NCBI GenBank assembly: GCA_944377745.1
Contig: CALWFV010000032.1
Coordinates: 1 to 40,190, forward strand
DNA length: 40,190 nt
DNA from: an uncultured Mediterraneibacter sp.
GTDB taxonomy: Bacteria; Bacillota; Clostridia; Lachnospirales; Lachnospiraceae
Direction: 5' to 3'
Of this stretch, positions 8,105-15,798 are shown piece after piece. Position 1 is the first letter of the stretch. Every line of letters begins with the position of its first letter. Below the pieces are notes generated by a model, which had not been told where the DNA came from, made no database searches, and saw nothing but the letters and a program-made list of their open reading frames with translations. The position numbers and the translations under genes are program-made.

Positions 8105-8189
8105 TGAACCTGACTCTGCTGAAATTAATTGAGCAGTTTTATGCAATAAAAATGAAACTATAGTACAAGATTTCCGTATCAGTCAATCA

Positions 8190-8195
8190 TATAAT
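8190..8195 (+). promoter_or_regulatory. -10 element of the alpha-glucosidase promoter
   Basis: A perfect TATAAT, but no recognisable -35 box 16 to 18 bases upstream. This is the pattern of an activator-dependent promoter and fits control by the divergent AraC protein. Confidence 0.45.
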
Positions 8196-8242
8196 AACAG
8201 CATCATACAAAAAAGACAACAAAGAAAAGGAGTGACAGGATC

Positions 8243-9934
8243 ATGAAAAGAAAATGGTGGCATGACAAAGTGGCTTATCAGATATATCCCAAAAGCTTTC
8301 TGGATACGAACGTAGACGGGATCGGAGATCTGAGAGGGATCATTTCAAAACTGGATTATTTGAAAGAACTGGGGATCGATATTGTCTGGCTGTCCCCGAT
8401 CTATAAATCACCTTTTGTCGATCAGGGGTATGACATCTCGGATTATTATAAGATCGCGGAGGAGTTCGGGACTATGGAGGAATTTGATGAACTTCTCGAG
8501 GAAGCGAAAAAGAGAGACATGTATATCGTGATGGATCTGGTCGTAAACCACTGTTCAGACCAGCATGAATGGTTTCAGAAAGCGCTTGCGGAGCCGGAGG
8601 GCGAATACGCGGACTATTTCTATTTTGTCAAGGGGAAAGACGGAAAGGCGCCCAGCAATTACCGTTCCTATTTTGGGGGCAGCGCCTGGGAGCCGGTTCC
8701 GGGAACAGACAAATATTATCTCCATATGTTTGCGAAGGAACAGCCGGACCTGAACTGGGAGAATCCGAAGCTCCGGCAGGAAATCTACAAAATGATCAAC
8801 TGGTGGCTGGACAAAGGGCTGGCGGGATTCCGGATCGATGCGATCATTAACATCAAGAAGGATCTGAACTTTCCGTCCTTTGAGCCGGATGGACCGGATG
8901 GACTTACGAGCTGTGTAAAGATGGTGGAGGAAGTCCGGGGAGTCGGGGATCTTCTGGAGGATATGAAACATGCTACATTTGAAAAATATGACGCCTTTAC
9001 CGTGGCGGAAGTCTTTAATATGAAAGATGATGAGCTCAGGGAATTTATCGGAGAAGACGGACACTTTTCAACGATGTTTGATTTCAGTGCTCATGAACTC
9101 AGCCTCAGCGAGCATGGCTGGTATGACAGCAAAGAGATCGGATTCGAAGAATGGCGTGATACTATTTTCGCATCCCAGAAAGAAGTGGAGGATATCGGGT
9201 TCAAGGCGAATATCATTGAAAACCATGACGAGCCGAGAGGTGTCAGCCGTTTCCTTCCGAAATATGCTCAGAATGAAGCAGGAAAGAAGATGCTCGCCAC
9301 AACGTCGATCCTTCTCCGGGGAATCCCTTTTATCTATCAGGGACAGGAGATTGGAATGACAAACTGCCGCAGGGATGATATTTCTGAGTATGATGACATC
9401 AGTACACTCGATCAGTACAATGAAGCGTTGAGAGCGGGATGTACAAAAGAACAGGCATTAGACTATTGCTATGAAAACAGCAGAGATAATGCACGGACTC
9501 CGATGCAGTGGTCTGCAGAGAAAAATGCCGGTTTCTCAAAAGAGACTCCCTGGCTTGCACTCAACCCCAATTATACGGAGATCAATGTGGAAGAGCAGGA
9601 ACACAGAACAGATTCAGTGCTGTCCTATTACAGGAAACTGATCGCCCTGAGAAAAGATCCGGAATATAAGGAAATATTTACATATGGAAGGTTTATCCCC
9701 GAGTACACGGACGAGAAAAATATTTTTGCTTTCCGCCGTGTATCGGAAACGGACGGAAAAGAAATACTGGTGGCAGCGAATTATGGAGAGGAAGCCAGAG
9801 CGTTGAAGCTTGACTGCGCTGACGCAAAGATCCTTCTGACAAATCTGGACATCCGGGAAGAAATGGAAAAAGAACTGCGGGAAAAACAGGAACTGACACT
9901 TCCCTCCTGCGGGGCAGCAGTGCTGCTTCTTTAG
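8243..9934 (+). CDS. GH13 alpha-glucosidase (oligo-1,6-glucosidase/MalL family)
   Basis: A 563-residue cytoplasmic glycoside hydrolase of GH13 subfamily 31 type; no signal peptide. It would release glucose from the non-reducing end of imported malto- or isomalto-oligosaccharides. Catalytic residues are visible: nucleophile D199 in GFRIDA, acid/base E256 in VAEVFN, and D329 in ENHDEPR, plus the DLVVNH metal/substrate region. The residue after the nucleophile is Ala200. In this subfamily Val there goes with alpha-1,6 specificity, and Ala or Thr with alpha-1,4, so maltose-type substrates are favoured here (inference). AAAGGAG precedes the ATG. No sugar transporter gene lies beside it. Confidence 0.93.
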   Translation: MKRKWWHDKVAYQIYPKSFLDTNVDGIGDLRGIISKLDYLKELGIDIVWLSPIYKSPFVDQGYDISDYYKIAEEFGTMEEFDELLEEAKKRDMYIVMDLVVNHCSDQHEWFQKALAEPEGEYADYFYFVKGKDGKAPSNYRSYFGGSAWEPVPGTDKYYLHMFAKEQPDLNWENPKLRQEIYKMINWWLDKGLAGFRIDAIINIKKDLNFPSFEPDGPDGLTSCVKMVEEVRGVGDLLEDMKHATFEKYDAFTVAEVFNMKDDELREFIGEDGHFSTMFDFSAHELSLSEHGWYDSKEIGFEEWRDTIFASQKEVEDIGFKANIIENHDEPRGVSRFLPKYAQNEAGKKMLATTSILLRGIPFIYQGQEIGMTNCRRDDISEYDDISTLDQYNEALRAGCTKEQALDYCYENSRDNARTPMQWSAEKNAGFSKETPWLALNPNYTEINVEEQEHRTDSVLSYYRKLIALRKDPEYKEIFTYGRFIPEYTDEKNIFAFRRVSETDGKEILVAANYGEEARALKLDCADAKILLTNLDIREEMEKELREKQELTLPSCGAAVLLL

Positions 9935-10034
9935 AAGAATCCCTGTGAACTCGTTCTTGTACATTGCAGAGCAAATGATACAATAGAAGAGAGCCAAGAC
10001 ATGTGCAGCAACAAAGGGTTTACGGAGGAGAGAA

Positions 10035-10442
10035 ATGCTTACATATGAGAAACTTCAGGATCTGATACGAAAATACGACGTTCCCTATAATCACAATATT
10101 GTCCCGGGACATACCAAGGCAAAGATCAAATGGATCCTGCCTGCCGGTATCATAAATGCAGCCGCATTTGAGCAGGCGGAGTCGTTCTTTCTGTATTTTG
10201 CTGAGGACAGGATCGCTATCTTCCCTGTGACAGGGGACTGGGAGGGCGGTGAACCTCTGGAATTTACCTGGGACGAAATCCAGGAATTTAACGTGAACAA
10301 GGGATTTCTGGCGGAAAATGAAATGCAGCTAAAGGCCGGGAAACTGGATCTGAAACTGAAAATTTCAAAAAGAGTTGTAAATAATCCGTGGGTAAAAGAA
10401 AATAATGCATTTCTTGAGTCAGTGAACTATTACTGTAAATAA
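10035..10442 (+). CDS. Small hypothetical protein, possible PH-like fold
   Basis: A 135-residue soluble protein with a strong GGAGGAG site. I do not recognise a family with certainty. Alternating hydrophobic strands (FFLYFAEDRIAIFPV), W-D-E-I-Q and a final amphipathic helix suggest a bacterial PH-like barrel, similar to many small uncharacterised Firmicutes proteins. It sits alone between the glucosidase and a convergent terminator. No function is proposed. Confidence 0.7.
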   Translation: MLTYEKLQDLIRKYDVPYNHNIVPGHTKAKIKWILPAGIINAAAFEQAESFFLYFAEDRIAIFPVTGDWEGGEPLEFTWDEIQEFNVNKGFLAENEMQLKAGKLDLKLKISKRVVNNPWVKENNAFLESVNYYCK

Positions 10443-10457
10443 AATATAGCTTATCAG

Positions 10458-10501
10458 AAAACGGTGAGCAGCGAGGATTGATTCCTTTGCTCACCGTTTT
10501 T
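10458..10501. terminator. Bidirectional terminator between the PH-like gene and asnA
   Basis: A 13-bp perfect stem (arms 10458-10470 and 10488-10500) with A-rich and T-rich ends on both strands and a 17-base loop. It serves the plus-strand small gene and the convergent asnA. Confidence 0.85.
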
Positions 10502-10548
10502 CTCATGATCAAACAGATTTCTCTGCCAAAAGTATCTCCTGATCTACC

Positions 10549-11559
10549 TTACAGAAGATGGATACCTGCCTCTGCAGCGCGTGCTGCAACGTCCTCCGGC
10601 CACAGCGATGACTGGACTTCTCCGATGTGTGCCTTCCGGAGATAATACATACAGATACGGGACTGCCCGATTCCGCCGCCTACTGTATATGGCAGTTCTC
10701 CGTTGAGAAGCGACTTCTGGAACGGAAGCTCCGCGTGCTCCTCGCATCCGGCTGCCTTCAACTGTCTGCGCAGTGCATCTTCATCCACGCGGATTCCCAT
10801 AGAAGAAAGCTCCAGTCCCATGTCAAGGACCGGGTAATATACGATAATATCACCGTTTAACTCCCAGTCGTCATAATCCGGAGCACGCCCGTCGTGCTTC
10901 TCTCCGGAAGCGAGTTCCTTCCCAATCTGGGAAACGAAGACAGCTCCTTTGTCTCTCGCAATACGGTTCTCGCGTTCTTTCGGTGTACAGTCCGGGTACA
11001 TATCTTCCAGTTCCTGGGAAGAGATGAAGAAAATGTCATCCGGAAGCAGCGGCTCGATATAATTATATCTTCTTGATATGTAATCCTCAGTATCCTTCAG
11101 GGCGCTGTAAACTTTTCGGACAGTGTACTGAAGCGTTTCCATATTGCGCTCTTCTTTAGAGATGATCTTTTCCCAGTCCCACTGGTCCACATACAGAGAA
11201 TGGATGTTGTCTGTATCTTCGTCTCTGCGGATCGCACTCATATCCGTATACAAGCCTTCTCCGGAATGGAAGCCGTAGTTCTTCAATGCGTAACGTTTCC
11301 ATTTTGCAAGAGAATGGACTATCTCGGCAACCGCATCATCCTGTTCCTTGATTCCGAATGAGACCGGACGTTCTACCCCGTTTAAGTTGTCGTTCATTCC
11401 TGTTTCAGGACGGACAAACAGCGGAGCGGAAACACGTGTCAGATGAAGCGACTTTGCCAGTGCGCGCTCAAAATGATCCTTGACTTCCTTGATAGCGACC
11501 TCTGTCTCACGGATCGTGAGAGGGGAGGAGTAGCCTGCCGGAATTTTTAACTGTTCCAT
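10549..11559 (-). CDS. asnA: Aspartate-ammonia ligase (AsnA-type asparagine synthetase)
   Basis: A 336-residue enzyme that makes asparagine from aspartate, ATP and ammonia. It belongs to the class II tRNA-synthetase fold. Signature stretches: VSAPLFVRPETGMNDNLNG near residue 50, VHSLAKWKR, the YTDMSAIRRDED region, VDQWDWEK, and the C-terminal GGGIGQSR with a nearby MYYLRK. Length is normal. AAGGAG precedes the ATG, and a near-consensus promoter lies about 40 bases further up. The ammonia-dependent enzyme suits an ammonia-rich gut habitat. Confidence 0.96.
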   Translation of the reverse strand: MEQLKIPAGYSSPLTIRETEVAIKEVKDHFERALAKSLHLTRVSAPLFVRPETGMNDNLNGVERPVSFGIKEQDDAVAEIVHSLAKWKRYALKNYGFHSGEGLYTDMSAIRRDEDTDNIHSLYVDQWDWEKIISKEERNMETLQYTVRKVYSALKDTEDYISRRYNYIEPLLPDDIFFISSQELEDMYPDCTPKERENRIARDKGAVFVSQIGKELASGEKHDGRAPDYDDWELNGDIIVYYPVLDMGLELSSMGIRVDEDALRRQLKAAGCEEHAELPFQKSLLNGELPYTVGGGIGQSRICMYYLRKAHIGEVQSSLWPEDVAARAAEAGIHLL

Positions 11560-11601
11560 ATAAAAGACTCCTTTTTATACAATTTAGACATTTACTTATA
11601 T

Positions 11602-11630
11602 ATTCTAATGTCAGGCGGGAAAGAAGTCAA
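11602..11630 (-). promoter_or_regulatory. asnA promoter
   Basis: On the minus strand: TTGACT (11625-11630), 17-base spacer, TAGAAT (11602-11607). The leader is only about 35 bases, leaving no room for a T-box or riboswitch. Confidence 0.75.
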
Positions 11631-11764
11631 CTCTTAAAAAACTCCGGAAATTCAATGAAAGTGATAAGAAATATTTGAATCGGACCCCTATATAAAGAAG
11701 ACTGACTTTTATATATAAATTAACAGAAAATTAAAGAAAATATAAATAAATCTCTAAAAATATA

Positions 11765-11793
11765 TTGACATATTTGAAGTTAAGAGTTAATAT
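11765..11793 (+). promoter_or_regulatory. Promoter facing the gene-free AT-rich region
   Basis: A consensus TTGACA (11765-11770), 17-base spacer and TAATAT (11788-11793). No coding region follows for over 500 bases, so a non-coding transcript starting near 11800 is predicted. Confidence 0.6.
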
Positions 11794-11799
11794 ATAGTC

Positions 11800-12177
11800 A
11801 ACAAATAAAACTGAACGAACAATCAATTAAAAAAGAATATAAAATATATCCGAAAGGATAAAAAGTATATTCTTCTTTAAAAGAAAATTCAAAGAAGTTT
11901 TATTCATCCGCTGGATATCGTGATTGGAAATGGGTAATCAGATATAGAGAAATATCATAATGACGAGAAAGTTATGAGAGAAGCAAAATCTATATCAGAG
12001 GAAAGATTATCGAGGACCAAAGTCCAGAGGAAATCTAAGAACAGGAGGTACGGACCGCCGGGAACATAAGTTAGATCTATCAGAAAAAGATAGAAAGAGG
12101 TAAAAAAGAATGATAGAAATATCAGGATGAAGATGGATGTTAGTCAGAAAGAATTGATTAGCGTCCATCTTCTTTCT
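11800..12177 (+). ncRNA. Candidate structured non-coding RNA, family unknown
   Basis: This stretch of the 750-base gap between asnA and the next gene lacks any credible ORF but holds many small hairpins: TGATT/AATCA (about 11921-11940), GATAT/ATATC (11941-11956), CATAA/TTATG (11956-11976), GGAC-CAAA-GTCC (12014-12025) enclosed by AGATT/AATCT, ATCTAA/TTAGAT (about 12033-12075), and CTATC/GATAG (12077-12093). The joining segments are purine-rich. A consensus promoter precedes it and a 17-bp terminator-like stem ends it. That plan resembles large ornate bacterial RNAs. I cannot match it to a named family from memory. Confidence 0.45.
12129..12177 (+). terminator. 17-bp stem ending the candidate RNA
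   Basis: GAAGATGGA and its partner TCCATCTTC frame a continuous 17-pair stem (arms about 12129-12145 and 12156-12172, including three G-T wobbles) with a 10-base loop, followed by the T-rich TTCTTTCT. The U-tract is interrupted, so it may be a weak terminator or an RNA 3' domain. Confidence 0.55.
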
Positions 12178-12310
12178 GTGTGGGGGAAAAAGGCTGATTC
12201 GCATAAGGCATGGAAGACTATTGATTATAGGTATGTTCCGTACTCTTGTAATATAGAAGGAAAATTGATAAAATGGTTCTAAATTAAACGATAAGGTGGA
12301 GTATAAGAGT

Positions 12311-13240
12311 ATGAATGAAATTATGGGACGAATAGAAACGTTTAATATCAGTGATGCGATATCGGTCTTGGATGAGACAGGGCATGTTCTCACGCAGACT
12401 GAAACTATTGTACTGGCGGTTCTGTGTGCGGTCGGGGTGCTGTTTGCCCTGTTCGGTCTGAAAATTGTCCGGTTCTGGGCGGGACTGCTGGGACTGCTGC
12501 TCGGTCTGTATGGAGGAATAATGGCGGCATACTATCTGGGGATAGATAAAACATATGTCTGGATCCCGGGTGCTGTTCTGGGAATTGTCCTGGCTGTGCT
12601 GGGCGCATGGAAACGTCGTTTTGGAGTATTTCTGACCGTATGGACTGCTGTGAGTTCGGTCTGCATGTATTTTATCCGTCCGGCGGACTGGATGTGGGGA
12701 ATCATATGTCTGGCAGCAGGACTTGTACTGGCGCTTCTGTCTGTCAGGGTTGTGGAATTCCTGACTATGCTGGCTACAGCGGTCTGCGGCGCGGTACTGG
12801 GAAGTACTGCAGCTTGCTATCTGCTCCCTTTCGGAGGACAGTTTATACATATCATAATCTGCGTTGCGTTGGGAATCATCGGATTTCTCGTTCAGCTTCT
12901 GCTTGAGTCAAGAAAGAGAAAGAAACAGAATCTGAAGAAAGCCGCAGAGATACGGGAACATCAGTCTACGGCAAATGAGGTTGAGAAAGCCCGGGCGCTG
13001 GTGGACGAACTTGACCAAGAAACAGAGGTGGAAGAAGAGGAGCTGGAGACCATCCAGTTCGGCGATGGTGATGATTCTGAAGATCCGGAAGAGGAATTTG
13101 ACGAGCCTGATGATGAACTGGATCTGGAAGAAGAAACAGACTATCTGGATGATGACGAGGATGAGACAGACTACCTGGATGACGAAGAAGAAATAGATTA
13201 TCTGGATGATGATGAGACAGAAGAAAAAGAGAAAAAATAG
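12311..13240 (+). CDS. Multi-pass membrane protein with acidic repeat tail
   Basis: A 309-residue protein. Residues 30-200 hold about seven or eight closely packed hydrophobic helices with many Gly, resembling TM198/DUF4203-type membrane proteins. Residues 200-235 are basic and helical. The last 80 residues are almost all Asp and Glu, with three copies of a (T/I)DYLDDDE-like unit encoded by near-identical 27-30 base repeats at about 13135-13217. I chose ATG 12311 because AAGGTGGAG sits nine bases upstream and would overlap the alternative GTG at 12296. Function unknown; the acidic tail could bind cations or a basic partner. Confidence 0.75.
   Translation: MNEIMGRIETFNISDAISVLDETGHVLTQTETIVLAVLCAVGVLFALFGLKIVRFWAGLLGLLLGLYGGIMAAYYLGIDKTYVWIPGAVLGIVLAVLGAWKRRFGVFLTVWTAVSSVCMYFIRPADWMWGIICLAAGLVLALLSVRVVEFLTMLATAVCGAVLGSTAACYLLPFGGQFIHIIICVALGIIGFLVQLLLESRKRKKQNLKKAAEIREHQSTANEVEKARALVDELDQETEVEEEELETIQFGDGDDSEDPEEEFDEPDDELDLEEETDYLDDDEDETDYLDDEEEIDYLDDDETEEKEKK
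13135..13217 (+). repeat. In-frame tandem repeat in the acidic tail
   Basis: Three imperfect copies of a 27-30 base unit built on GACTATCTGGATGATGA. Each keeps the reading frame, adding a DYLDD block to the tail; copy number could vary by slippage. Confidence 0.7.
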
Positions 13241-13267
13241 ATAACGGTATAATGAGTCCGTTTTATG

Positions 13268-13326
13268 ACACACCTTCTCTGCTAAGATGACTACAGTAAA
13301 AATCTTAGCAGAGAAAGGTGTGTTTT
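13268..13326 (+). terminator. Strong terminator overlapping the next gene's ribosome site
   Basis: A stem of about 22 pairs with one bulged base (5' arm from ACACACC at 13268, 3' arm ending GGTGTGT at 13323), 13-base loop and a TTTT tail. Its 3' arm contains the AAAGGTG that would be the ribosome site for the ATG at 13330. Confidence 0.8.
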
Positions 13327-13329
13327 ATC

Positions 13330-13512
13330 ATGTATATCAGAAAATCAATTCTTAAAGCGGCGGTCCTGACGCTCGGAATCATTATCCTTACTGTGCTGGC
13401 GGTGCTCTACTGCTTTACGGAGACTAATATTCCATCTGCAGTTTACATTATCTCCTGGCTGGTGTGCCTGTATGCCATGCTGGCAGGAACGTCGGGGATC
13501 GCACGCAGATAG
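13330..13512 (+). CDS. Small two-helix membrane protein
   Basis: Sixty residues with two hydrophobic helices (about 8-26 and 34-52) joined by a short loop and flanked by basic residues (MYIRKS start, IARR end). No family recognised. A GTG at 13318 is in frame but inside the terminator stem; ATG 13330 is preferred. Its only candidate ribosome site, AAAGGTG at 13314-13320, lies in the 3' arm of that stem. Reality as a gene is plausible but not certain. Confidence 0.5.
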   Translation: MYIRKSILKAAVLTLGIIILTVLAVLYCFTETNIPSAVYIISWLVCLYAMLAGTSGIARR

Positions 13513-13527
13513 GTAGAAGGGCAGGCT

Positions 13528-15621
13528 TTATTTTCCAAGATAATCCGCTGTGATGTTCCGGACTTTTTCTGTGACGTAGCTGCTTCCGCCTTTGCCTTTT
13601 ACGTCTTCAACCATGCCGACAACGGCGATGGGGGTGTCCGTATCATCAGCGGTCTCGCAGATGAACCATCCACGCTCGATTCCGTCGGTGTCGGACTGGC
13701 TGTCCTTTATTTCGGCCGTGCCGGTCTTGCCTAGCAGCGAAACGCCTTCGATCCGTGCAGACGCTCCGGTTCCGGAGGGATTCTCGATCACCTGGATCAG
13801 GTCGTTTTTGACAGTCTCGACAGCGTCTGGAGAGAAGACATTTTCTTTCCACATCTTTCCGGTGTATCCGTCCTGGTAGAGAAGAGTGGGCTGGACCATG
13901 CTGCCGTCGTTGACAAAGAGTGAATACATGGAGAGCATGTGTACAGGATTGACAAGAAGCTGTCCCTGCCCATATCCGGTGTCAGCAAGCTGGATGCCGG
14001 AATCGATATTGTCATCATCATCGTATGTTGACGAGGTGAGACTTAATTCAAACGGGATCTCTTCTCCGAAGCCCATAGCTTTAAATCGGTCGATCAGGGT
14101 ATCTGCGCCGATCCTCAGAGCCGCTTTGGCAAAATAAATATTGTCGGAGTATACGAGGGCATTTTCAAGAGTGACCTGATCGCCGTAGTCGGTGAGAGTG
14201 GTCACATGATAATCTCCCCAGCTTGCATCTTCCTGCCAGCTCAGACCCTCATAACCGAAGTTCTCCTGCGGATCGATCTTACCGCTGTCCACGCCGATGA
14301 CTGCTGTGAGCGCCTTGAATGTGGAGCCGGGAACCCAGGAGGCGGAGAAACGGTTGGTGAGAGGTCTGTTCTCTGAATCGTTCAGTTCCTCCCAGCGGCT
14401 GTCGGATAATCCCATGATAAATTCGTTGGGATCATATCCGGGAGCACTGACAAGCGCCAGGACCTCTCCTGTCTTCGGGTTCATTGCGGCCGCTGTGCCG
14501 TTGTCAGAAGCGAACTGCTCATATGCGGTCTGCTGCAGCGAGGCATCGATGGTGACATAGATATCCTCTCCGTTTTTGGCTTCCTGAGAAGCAAGAGTCT
14601 CGACCACATTTCCGTCACTGTCAACGATATTAACGGAGGAGCCGTCAACCGCTCTCAGCGTATCTTCATAGGCAAGTTCCAGACCGGATTTTCCGATAAC
14701 GCTGCCTGTGTGATATCCCTCCCCTGCTTTTTCTTCCAGTTCTTCTGCTGTCACAGACTGGACATATCCGGTCAGATGTCCTGCGGCCGCCCCAAGAGGA
14801 TAGACACGTTCTGTTGCGTCGTTGATCAGAATACCGGAGATTTCCAGGAGTTTTGATTCAGTATCTGTATCGTCTTTGGAAATCTGTTTCAGCGGTACAA
14901 AGGTATCGTCCTGGACATAGGAGGCGCCGAGAAGACTGTTGATGTCGTCCACGCTCATATCAAGGAGTTCGGCAATCTTCTGGATATCTGCATCCTTGCT
15001 CTCGCTCATTTTTCCAGGGACAAGTCCGACTTCCGAGACAGTTCCCTGGGTGGCAAGGGCATTCCCGTTCCGGTCATAGATGCTTCCGCGCTCGGCTGTC
15101 TCGGTTTCGACCCGTACTTTATAATCGTCCTGAAGGGAGGGGAAGATAAGAGTGGAGTCCCAGTCGAGTCGGTACTCCCCGTTGCTGTTTTTCTCCAGGA
15201 CCGCCTGATTGTCGAAAGAGACAGAACCGGCGCAGGTGTCCATTGATGTAGAATATGTAACTGTTTCGGTATCTCCGGAAGAGGACTCCTCTGAGGAAAA
15301 TGTGACCTCAATATTTGAAGCTTCGATTCCCTCATAGATATTCTGGTTTCTGGAAATAAAATCCTCTTCGCTTATGGAATCTTTTGAACTGTCGCTCAGA
15401 AGAGTGTACATCCCCTCGTAATCTCCGCTGTTTAGAAGAGAAAAATAGTTCCTGACAGTATCCTCGGGAACCGGACGATTGCGGAGATAATGCCATACAA
15501 GGAACCCGATGCCGGAACAGAGGATCAGGACCAGAAGTATGATCAGAGGAATCAGCCATCTGCGCCGCCTGGGAGGACGGCGTTTTTTCTTGTTTTTCAG
15601 ATATTGCTTTCTCGTGCTCAT
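13528..15621 (-). CDS. Class B penicillin-binding protein with MecA-like N-domain
   Basis: A 698-residue peptidoglycan transpeptidase anchored by one N-terminal helix (about 22-44) after a very basic cytosolic start. Residues 50-165 look like the NTF2-like MecA_N domain, 175-370 the dimerisation domain (ERGSIYDRNG), and 370-698 the transpeptidase. Active-site motifs: S433-T-F-K436, S492-D-N494 and K632-T-G-T. This is the domain order of S. aureus PBP2a and B. subtilis PbpC, a group that includes low-affinity, beta-lactam-tolerant enzymes. ATG 15621 is set by GGAGG; the longer reading from 15708 would cross the promoter. It is transcribed alone. Confidence 0.93.
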   Translation of the reverse strand: MSTRKQYLKNKKKRRPPRRRRWLIPLIILLVLILCSGIGFLVWHYLRNRPVPEDTVRNYFSLLNSGDYEGMYTLLSDSSKDSISEEDFISRNQNIYEGIEASNIEVTFSSEESSSGDTETVTYSTSMDTCAGSVSFDNQAVLEKNSNGEYRLDWDSTLIFPSLQDDYKVRVETETAERGSIYDRNGNALATQGTVSEVGLVPGKMSESKDADIQKIAELLDMSVDDINSLLGASYVQDDTFVPLKQISKDDTDTESKLLEISGILINDATERVYPLGAAAGHLTGYVQSVTAEELEEKAGEGYHTGSVIGKSGLELAYEDTLRAVDGSSVNIVDSDGNVVETLASQEAKNGEDIYVTIDASLQQTAYEQFASDNGTAAAMNPKTGEVLALVSAPGYDPNEFIMGLSDSRWEELNDSENRPLTNRFSASWVPGSTFKALTAVIGVDSGKIDPQENFGYEGLSWQEDASWGDYHVTTLTDYGDQVTLENALVYSDNIYFAKAALRIGADTLIDRFKAMGFGEEIPFELSLTSSTYDDDDNIDSGIQLADTGYGQGQLLVNPVHMLSMYSLFVNDGSMVQPTLLYQDGYTGKMWKENVFSPDAVETVKNDLIQVIENPSGTGASARIEGVSLLGKTGTAEIKDSQSDTDGIERGWFICETADDTDTPIAVVGMVEDVKGKGGSSYVTEKVRNITADYLGK

Positions 15622-15649
15622 AGAAAAACCTCCAACGTATGTTTTCTTA

Positions 15650-15678
15650 ATATTACAATTGTAAGATAGAGTTGTCAA
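15650..15678 (-). promoter_or_regulatory. Promoter of the MecA-like PBP with BlaI/MecI-type palindrome
   Basis: Minus strand: TTGACA (15673-15678), 17-base spacer, TAATAT (15650-15655). A perfect 12-base palindrome, TTACAATTGTAA (15653-15664), overlaps the spacer and -10. Its TACA-N2-TGTA core is that of BlaI/MecI operators. Confidence 0.72.
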
Positions 15679-15711
15679 CATGAAAAGAAAGTGAAAAGTC
15701 GGTGTCATCGG

Positions 15712-15740
15712 TTGTCAGGGGTTGTCCAAAGGGTTATAAT
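15712..15740 (+). promoter_or_regulatory. Promoter of the PHP-domain gene
   Basis: TTGTCA (15712-15717), 17-base spacer and a perfect TATAAT (15735-15740), divergent from the PBP promoter. Confidence 0.7.
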
Positions 15741-15798
15741 AAAACAAAAGCAGTTCCGAGCGCGTCAGAAAGCGGGAACTGGAAAAGGGGGCTAGCGT

